From assembly GCA_001931905.2 (NCBI GenBank), contig MSJI02000104.1, forward strand, positions 1 to 11,980: 11,980 nt of DNA, in the 5' to 3' direction. Under the pieces are notes generated by a model. It was not told the DNA's origin. It searched no databases and saw only the letters and a program-made list of their open reading frames with translations. Within the stretch, counting starts at the first letter, position 1. The number at the start of each line of letters is the position of its first letter. Made by a program: the position numbers and the translations under genes. Shown one piece after another: positions 6,185 through 11,980 of this stretch. This DNA comes from Cladosporium sp. IMV 00045 (taxonomy: Eukaryota > Ascomycota > Dothideomycetes > Cladosporiales > Cladosporiaceae).

Positions 6185-8851
6185 CGCTCCTAAGGGCTAT
6201 ATCTACTACCTTCGGGGTCTAATCGACACTATTTCTCACCCTCTTTATTAACCCGTCTACTTCATCCGTTATATTACTAAGTAGCCGCTTCCGAGAAGGT
6301 AGAGAGCTAGGCAAAAATCCTAGGAACCTATACTACTCCTAGCTAACCTTGCGATACTCTAACTTCCTTACCTTAACGTAACTAGTAGCCTCCTCGAGAC
6401 CCCGCGCGTATACTATCCCTATAGTCTATATTATATACGAGCCCTAGGTATCTACTTTCGAGTCGTTAACGCCGTAGTTATGCTTAAACCCTCCGTAGGA
6501 AAGACGCTTCCTTGAAATCGCTATAGCTAGATGTCTATATACTTAAATGTTTAAGGCGACGCCTAACGCTTACTTTATTTCCCGTTATAACACACTACTT
6601 AATCTAGAACTATTCTACGGCTCGAGACTACCCGAAGCAGCCTAGAGAAACGGCGAAGGAAGATCTCTTCTACGTAGAACTAGTAGCTCGAGCTTCCTAT
6701 GAAAAGGCTATATAAGCTAGAGGTAGTATACTAGTAGCTCCCCTACCTCCTTAGGCAGATATCGGTAAATAATCTTAGTATTGCCGGAGGCACTATACCC
6801 CTTATAGTATATCGTTACTATGCTTATTATACCGTTTTCTATAAAGACGTTTCTATAGTAGCTATTCGTTATATTAACGTACCGTAAGCTTAGAGTCTTA
6901 GTACCGCGGGCTAGCTAGCCGCTTATTATATATACTAGTAATAGTAACCGCTCTAGGAAACTATCGACCCGCGAGCTATAGTCCTAGACTACTTTTTAAC
7001 TCTATATAGGGCTATACTTATATCTTTCGAGTAGAAGAATTTATCTTAAAGCCATTTAGTCTTTAAAATACGTTCGAGTAGCTAGTTATCTCGGGTTAGG
7101 AGTATACCTTATAGGTTATTAGGGTGACTTAGAAAGTTCTAGTTCTTACTGTTTTCGGCCGGGTTATTAACTACGCGGTGCATCTAGAACCGTATATCTA
7201 TATCTTCTCGCCTTTCTTCGGAATATAGTAGTAATAGGTCCTCGAGCTAAGCGTGTACTTTATATACTTAATCCCGGACGAAGCTACGGAAAGCGTCTAG
7301 CGTTAGGTTAGTAATGCCTTTATAAGACACCGATAGATTGTCGTCCGACTAGGAAATATAGCCTAAGTAGGTTATTAAATCTCGCACCTTCTTACTATAT
7401 AGTCGTAGCCGGCTAGCCTAGCTAAGAGGCGATCGAGTACTATTAACTATAAAGCGAGTCCGTATCTCGTTAAGAAGGTCGGCCGGTTACATTAGATAGT
7501 TATTATCCGCGATAGTAACGGCCTTCTAGATAACGAGTATCTGCGCGATCTTAATAAACCTAGAGAGGCTTAGCGTATAGTAATAAGCCTCCTTAAAGAT
7601 TCCTTTCCCTAAGTCTATACTAAGCACTATAAAAAAGCCGATAACCACGCTTTCGTAAATATCGCCTCTTAAATCATAATCGAGTAGAGAGATATAGAGA
7701 TTAAGGCATATCTTATTACTCTCGTCGGTAACTTCTCTCGAATCGAGTTTGCCTAAGGTTCTTATACCTATAGTCGCTAATCTAGACTAGTATGAAAATC
7801 TCTCGATATACCTTATCGCTTCGACTAGATAGGCTGCTTAACGGCTAGTAAGCTAATACCGGAGCGAGATTCGCTAGCCGGGTTAAGTCGAACGGTAGGC
7901 GAAGTAAAGGAGTCTAGTCTAGACCCTTATATATCGTTTCTATATAGCCTTTTACAGTTTTACTATTAGTAGTCGATTAGTAGCATATAGCCGGTAGAGG
8001 AAGCTATTAATATGCACCTAGTTAAACGCGTTAGTCCTATCGCTTAGAATAGAGGCGTATACGTTTTTCACGATACGCTCGAGGCTATTATATAAGGCTA
8101 CTAAGGTTAGCTCGATATCTCTATTTAGCTAGACTAGGAGTGCGGTAATACTAGGTATATATTGCCTATAGAGATACGAGGACTACCGTGTAAGCTAGAG
8201 CTAAGGCGATACTTCTTTCGTACTCGAGGTCTTACGTACTACTTCTATACGCTCGTGCTCCGCTTGTTCGAGAATAGTAAGATCCTATAGAATAGTACTA
8301 GTAAGAGCGAAAGGGCCTGTCTCTAAACGTCGCGATACCTGATTTTCTTTATATTGCGGTATAAGGACTACTACGTAGCTAGCATTTTACCCTATAGCAA
8401 AGAAGCGTTAGTAATGTACTAGCTTCTATATATCGGCCTACCTTTATACGAGTGTTTCCTAGGCTACTTTAGTTCTTAAGCCGCCTCTAGTACTAACGAC
8501 TTTCTAACCGTAGATGTCTCGCTAGTACTTCTTTAATATTTTCATACTGCGATAGCTAAAGACGTATATTTCGGGCTTAAGTCGATACTATACTCTATCT
8601 AAATATAGACGAAGACCTTCGATAGGTTTTCCGACGACTCGTAGGAACGTAATTTCTTTACTAAAGCGGGCGAGTAGTAGCTAATTCCTAAGATCTTCGA
8701 TTATCGAAGCTCGTTCCTTACTTATTAAGCTACCGTAGCTCTCTTTAAGGTGAGTACGGATACGGTTAGACTAGATAGCATAGTAGTAGCTTCTATAGAC
8801 CGCTACTTTATAATCTGGAAGATATAAGAAGTAGTCTACTACTTTAACCAT
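6185..8851 (-). pseudogene. RIP-degraded TLH-like gene with N-terminal zinc fingers, copy 2
   Basis: A surviving ATG at 8851-8849 opens a minus-strand frame that can be followed for some 880 codons, with TAG/TAA at former Trp/Gln sites and one frameshift near 6960-7015. The N-terminus shows two finger-like elements (VAVYRSYYYAIWS with HLKESYG, and KKYWRDIYGW near 8500-8560) in which expected Cys and His read as Tyr, the RIP outcome for TGC and CAC. Next come SP.L.LTR (near 8185-8205), FNxVHINSF, CLNLYISLLDYDLRGD (near 7690-7730), IKIAQILVI.KA, LARGTKTLSLRYVNI (near 6885-6920), RNVFIENGIISIVT, KIIYRYLPKEVGELLVYYL, VYRHLAIAISRKRL (near 6500-6545), TIGIVYARGLEEA (6390-6430) and YRFLGF (about 6315-6330). 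This order fits OrsD-like C2H2 plus the middle part of telomere-linked helicases. No RecQ helicase follows. The copy is a diverged paralogue of copy 1, not an identical repeat. Confidence 0.72.
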
Positions 8852-8944
8852 AATAAGCGACTATTAAGGTAAAGGTTTATAATCTAGAAGATATAAGAAG
8901 TAGTCTACTACTTTAATTATAATAAGCGACTATTAATGTAAAGG
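8807..8944. repeat. 69-bp tandem duplication over the relic's start codon
   Basis: Units 8807-8875 and 8876-8944 are identical except for about four positions: ctgg/ctag, aacca/aatta and aagg/aatg. Three of the four differences are C/T or G/A as RIP would give. The first unit carries the ATG (CAT at 8849-8851) and first codons of the minus-strand relic. In the second unit the same site reads TAT, that is ATA. The duplication therefore copied the translation start region and its leader. Confidence 0.88.
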
Positions 8945-9536
8945 GTAAAGACATAAAAAGCTAGCGATACTCGAGATCCCGAGAGGAAAAGATTATTATA
9001 AGTAACGCGTCGCACGCGACTCTACGTTTCGCATGAATTGTGCTACCTATATCGGTATACCCTTTAATAGAAATCAGGTAAGGGTAAGAGCCCTATACTT
9101 AAGTTAAATAGGAAGAGTCTAAGCTTTCCTAAGCGGAAGCGCGGAACGCGCGCCGTATAAAGAGCCGAGAACTTTAAAAGGCGGATGTAATAGGAGAAAG
9201 TATAAAGGAAAAGGCGAATAGTAGATAGACGAGTAGAGATAAGTGTAAATAATACATATGAAGTTTAGACCGAGGAGCGTAACTAAAGCTTCCAATACTA
9301 TTTTTAAGCTATTATAAGATCTATCATTTTCTCTTATTTCCTTAAGGAACGGAACTTCTAATCTTTAGAGTATAACGTTACTACTTAGGGTGTTCTAGCT
9401 GCCTACGTTTACTACGAGTTCGGCCTTTAGTCTTATAACTAGAGTTATGGATCTTAGTTAGGGGCGGATTATATAAAGGCTTTTTAAGGCAAGAAGCGGT
9501 CCTAGGCGACACTAGTAATGCCTCTAATGAATCTAA
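8945..9536. repeat. RIP-mutated stretch upstream of TLH-like copy 2, no gene seen
   Basis: The sequence is purine-rich and RIP-mutated. By position it would include the former promoter and leader of the minus-strand relic. I find no recognisable protein motif. A minus-strand reading near 9360-9480 stays open only because RIP DNA lacks TG and hence TGA, which is not evidence for coding. Confidence 0.4.
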
Positions 9537-9908
9537 ATTGTTACTAGTAGGTACTACGTGTATTTCCTATTCGACGTAATTATCTTTACTAATTATAAGG
9601 AACTTCTACTAAACGTCGCTATTTTTAAGATATCGATGTATTAAGTCGGGCTATAGTTTCGAAGGGAATCCACTTTCTAAAGTATAAGCGCCGACACGTA
9701 TAGCAGGTTTGTAGCCTATCTGGAATAAGAGGAGACTAAGGAAGCCGTCGATATCGTTTAGCGAATAGGGGTTAAATAGCTTTAAAAGACCGGGTATATG
9801 CTTTTTCGACATCGCGATAGCTACTTACCGGTAATTGCGCATTATTATCGGCGATTATACGACGATAGCGTGATAGGAAGGAGCAGCACATCTACTATAG
9901 GCGCCTAA
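9537..9908 (+). pseudogene. Possible unrecognised coding relic
   Basis: One plus-strand frame reads for about 123 codons with only TAA/TAG interruptions. Its residue mix looks protein-like, for example ADTYSRFVAYLE, EAVDIV and FRHRDSYLPVIAHYYRRLYDD. I do not recognise a family. Because RIP depletes TG, the absence of TGA stops is expected by chance, so the call rests only on composition and is weak. Confidence 0.2.
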
Positions 9909-10367
9909 TCTCTCTCGAGTTGCTTCTTTCTTTTCTTTAGCTTCGCAGTTTAGTAAATAGCCTTATATATTATAAATAACACTCTACTTAAGCTCGTATT
10001 ATATAGAGGTTAATATAAGTAGATAAGTCTAGAAGTCAAAGATGCATTATATGTTATCTATCCTATCTATACGTATCCCTCGCCCTATAGTAAGGTTATC
10101 CTTATAGTCTATATATGTCTTATCTCCTTACTAAGCGCCTATATTAAGCGCCTAGGCTAATACTAGCGGTATATAAAACATCCTTATATAAACCGTTATA
10201 AGAAAGCGATAAGAAATTCCCTAATTAGTTGCGATAATAATCGGCTATAAGCTCTAGCTAAATCTCTAAGTTAGCTTTTATAAAGTAGGTACCGGTAGGG
10301 TAGGCTATTAATCCACGGAAAACGCGTACTAACGGCTAACCTCTAAAGGTGCTATTATCCTAATACA
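9909..10367. repeat. RIP-mutated AT-rich stretch, no gene seen
   Basis: It is strongly TA-rich, with short runs such as aagcgccta repeated near 10133-10155. No protein motif is readable on either strand. By position it may hold the former upstream region of the relic that starts near 10368. Confidence 0.4.
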
Positions 10368-10810
10368 ATAGCTAGTCGCAGCGCATCCGACTACGAAGCC
10401 TTACGCTAAGAGCTTAAAGAGGCACGGTAGGGGTAGAGGCGTACGGAAGAAGAACGAGAACGTGAAGCGGTATTACGCGAACAGGCGGAATAATAATAGC
10501 GATAGGCTAAAGAAGAAAGGGAATAGGCGAGAGAGCTAACCCGGGAAACGACCTTTAACGAATATATAGCCGCTTATTATTCGCTACTATATGTGCCTTT
10601 ACGTATCGCATACCCGCTCGCTCTACGAAAGGTAGCATTCCTACGCTAAGTGGAAAGTACTGCCCTACTAGGTTTCGCGAATAGACCGATTTCGATGCTT
10701 AGTAAACCGAGGTATATAAACTATGCCGCAGCTACCTATAACCCGCGGAAGTAGACGCGCCGCGTCTATTTTCCCCTCTGCTTACTCTATAAGACCTTAG
10801 ACGAAGGCTA
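10368..10810 (+). pseudogene. RIP-degraded N-terminal part of a multicopy fungal kinase-associated family
   Basis: The relic probably begins at 10368, where ATA is the RIP form of ATG, followed by ASRSASDYEALR. A highly charged Glu/Arg/Gln coiled-coil stretch follows (about 10390-10545), then TRETTFNEYIAAYYSLL, where YY is likely former CH. After a one-base frameshift near 10605-10612 the reading continues as STKGSIPTLSGKYCPTR, FREWTDF, QTEVYK and LFSPLLTLQDL. From memory this order is typical of the N-terminal region of large fungal families often annotated with a C-terminal protein-kinase-like domain. No kinase part is visible before the LINE end begins. The family name is the weaker part of the call; that it is a protein relic is better supported. 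Confidence 0.5.
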
Positions 10811-10999
10811 TATTCGCGACCCTAGACGCCGTAAAGAATGCAGCCCGACAATCCGTAATAACTAACACTGTTTATAAGCATAGCTAAGGATGTTAGCTTT
10901 AGCCTAGGGGTCGCATAGAAAGAATAGTATGCATAGAAGACTAAAATGTTATCGCTAGGTAATTATATCATAATAGCCGATACTACGTTATTCGCTATC

Positions 11000-11980
11000 G
11001 GTACGGGCGTAAAAAACCTTAACTTAATACTCTCTAGGATAGATTACTACCGCGCCGAGATTGCTACGGAGTCGCGGGCTATACTAACCGCTATCTAGAA
11101 CCGCGAGTAATAGACCCTACCGGTTATTATAGGTATTAAAGACACATATAAGGCCTCGAAGACGTAGGAGGCCGAGTAGCCTTAACGTAGCTTTTATATC
11201 GCTATGATATAGAAGGCTATAAGATAGCACGCGCTACGGTACAACGAGTAGCTAAGTAATAACCTAAAGAAGTGCGATTAGCCTCGCTATCGTACGTGAA
11301 ATAAGTTATTAAGGAGAGGTGGAAGCTAATAACTAGGATTAATAAGCATATTAAAGACGCGAGTAAGTCTATTACAGCTCGCTACTTATAGCTTAAGTCT
11401 AGCCATGCGGTTACGGGTGCCTACCTACTAAGGATCGGCGAAGTCTAAGATACACGTTACTAGTAGTGCGGCGGGAACAGTTAAATAGTCGCTCACCTCT
11501 TACTAGAGTACCGGAAGTAGCGAAGGTAGCGCGACTCTATACTACGGAAGCTACGCGCGAGAAAGGTATCGATTAGCGGAAGACGAGACTAGGCGGCTCT
11601 AAAGATACTATTTATAGACGAGGCTATTATAGAAGTACTTTAGTTTATTAACGATTTAGAAGTAGGTAAGAAGCTAGTAGGAGACGCGAATAAGGATGGC
11701 TCGTAGGATATCGAACGGTTAGATCGGAGTGCAGATAAGGAAGATAGGATATTAGGGGACGGAAGGGGGTGAGGTAAGAGATAAGGCGTAATAATACTAG
11801 GAAAAGTAGGAGGGCGCAAGCCTAAAAGCTATAGCGACTTACTAAAGTCGGGATAGCGAGTAAGATTATACGGATAAAGTCCGAGGCGAGAGTAAACGTA
11901 GAAGCTATAGAGATCGTCGCGAAGATAGCTAACGTGTAATAAGCTATTTAGCTTAAATGTAGTATAACTAAAAAAAAAAA
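11000..11980 (+). mobile_element. 3' end of a RIP-degraded LINE-type retrotransposon (RNase H and zinc-knuckle C-terminus)
   Basis: Plus-strand reading gives AEIATESRAILTAIQN (from 11054), then after a frameshift near 11150-11165 VALT-stop-LLYRYDIEGYKIARA, which fits RNase H with Trp, His and Asn sites altered by RIP. Then come VIKERWKLITRI, ARYLQLKSSHAVTGAYL (from 11377) and a zinc knuckle at about 11458-11530 read as Y-stop-stop-CGG, VAHLLLEYRK, which fits CWWCG...HL...C of fungal LINE C-termini. LFIDEAIIEVLQF and DLEVGKK follow, ending at a probable native TGA at 11770-11772. A 3' UTR of about 200 bp leads to an A-run at the window edge. No reverse transcriptase motif is seen upstream, so the copy appears 5' truncated, as is usual for LINEs. 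The 5' limit is uncertain. Confidence 0.68.
11970..11980 (+). other. A-run at LINE 3' end
   Basis: Eleven consecutive A residues close the window, directly after the LINE-like 3' UTR. This fits the poly(A) tail copied during target-primed insertion. The run may continue beyond the window, and the target-site duplication cannot be checked here. Confidence 0.6.

Larger units (their letters stand above)
4540..11980. repeat. Long RIP-mutated block
   Basis: From about 4540 to the end the sequence is dominated by TA, TAG and CTA words, with CA and TG scarce and CG retained. This fits near-saturated RIP acting on CpA. It covers both TLH-like relics, the kinase-associated relic and the LINE end. The border on the left is gradual: 4391-4540 is homologous to the relic but keeps many CA and TG dinucleotides. 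Confidence 0.8.

Noticed and set aside
4391..8851. RecQ helicase domain expected with TLH-like proteins
   Set aside because: No DEAH/DEAD box, Walker A or helicase C motif can be read on the minus strand after either copy.
570..9390. TTAGGG hexamers suggesting telomere repeats
   Set aside because: Only isolated single copies occur (for example near 576, 4571 and 9376), with no array.
9361..9480. Minus-strand open stretch of about 60 codons
   Set aside because: RIP-mutated DNA lacks TG and so TGA stops, making open frames common. No family motif is visible.
10810..11050. Reverse transcriptase of the LINE
   Set aside because: No YADD-like motif or other palm-domain motif is readable in any plus-strand frame, so only the 3' part of the element is claimed.
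1..11980. tRNA genes, rRNA or CRISPR arrays
   Set aside because: I saw no cloverleaf with A and B boxes, no rRNA-like blocks and no regularly spaced repeats. The repeats found are simple tandem or direct duplications.

Overview
The window looks like accessory, probably subtelomeric, DNA of a filamentous ascomycete (Pezizomycotina). It has short GT-AG introns of about 50 bp, a Zn2Cys6 regulator of a fungal type, and large tracts in which CpA and TpG have visibly been replaced by TpA while CpG survives. That is the signature of repeat-induced point mutation (RIP). The species cannot be named from this sequence.

Layout. (1) Positions 1-690 are RIP-mutated, non-coding repeat DNA. They include one unit of a direct repeat of about 345-355 bp whose second unit (637-985) runs into unmutated DNA. 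(2) Positions about 690-4390 are an unmutated island. It holds a promoter region with a perfect 16-bp CGG-N8-CCG palindrome, a 19-codon upstream ORF ending 1 nt before the main ATG, and one intact five-exon gene (1715-4091) for a 726-residue zinc-cluster transcription factor. (3) Positions about 4391-11980 are an almost continuous RIP-mutated graveyard. On the minus strand lie two head-to-tail relics (4391-6061 and 6185-8851) of a family matching the part of telomere-linked RecQ helicase (TLH) proteins upstream of the helicase domain. No helicase domain is visible after either. On the plus strand lie an unrecognised possible relic (9537-9908), the N-terminal part of a multicopy fungal family (10368-about 10810), and the RNase H and C-terminal zinc-knuckle end of a LINE-type retrotransposon finishing in an A-run at the window edge.

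How it fits together. The only gene likely to be expressed is the regulator. No enzyme or transporter gene that it might control is visible, so its target is unknown. The flanking relics read through for long distances if TAG/TAA are taken as former Trp/Gln codons, which is what RIP produces. The most interesting observation is that the TLH-like middle domain carries motifs in the order expected of a tyrosine recombinase: an Arg box, then K...HRYLP, then WRH/WRQ, then GHS...Y. This suggests a recombinase-like ancestry for this protein family. It is an inference from motifs read by eye and needs profile or structure comparison.
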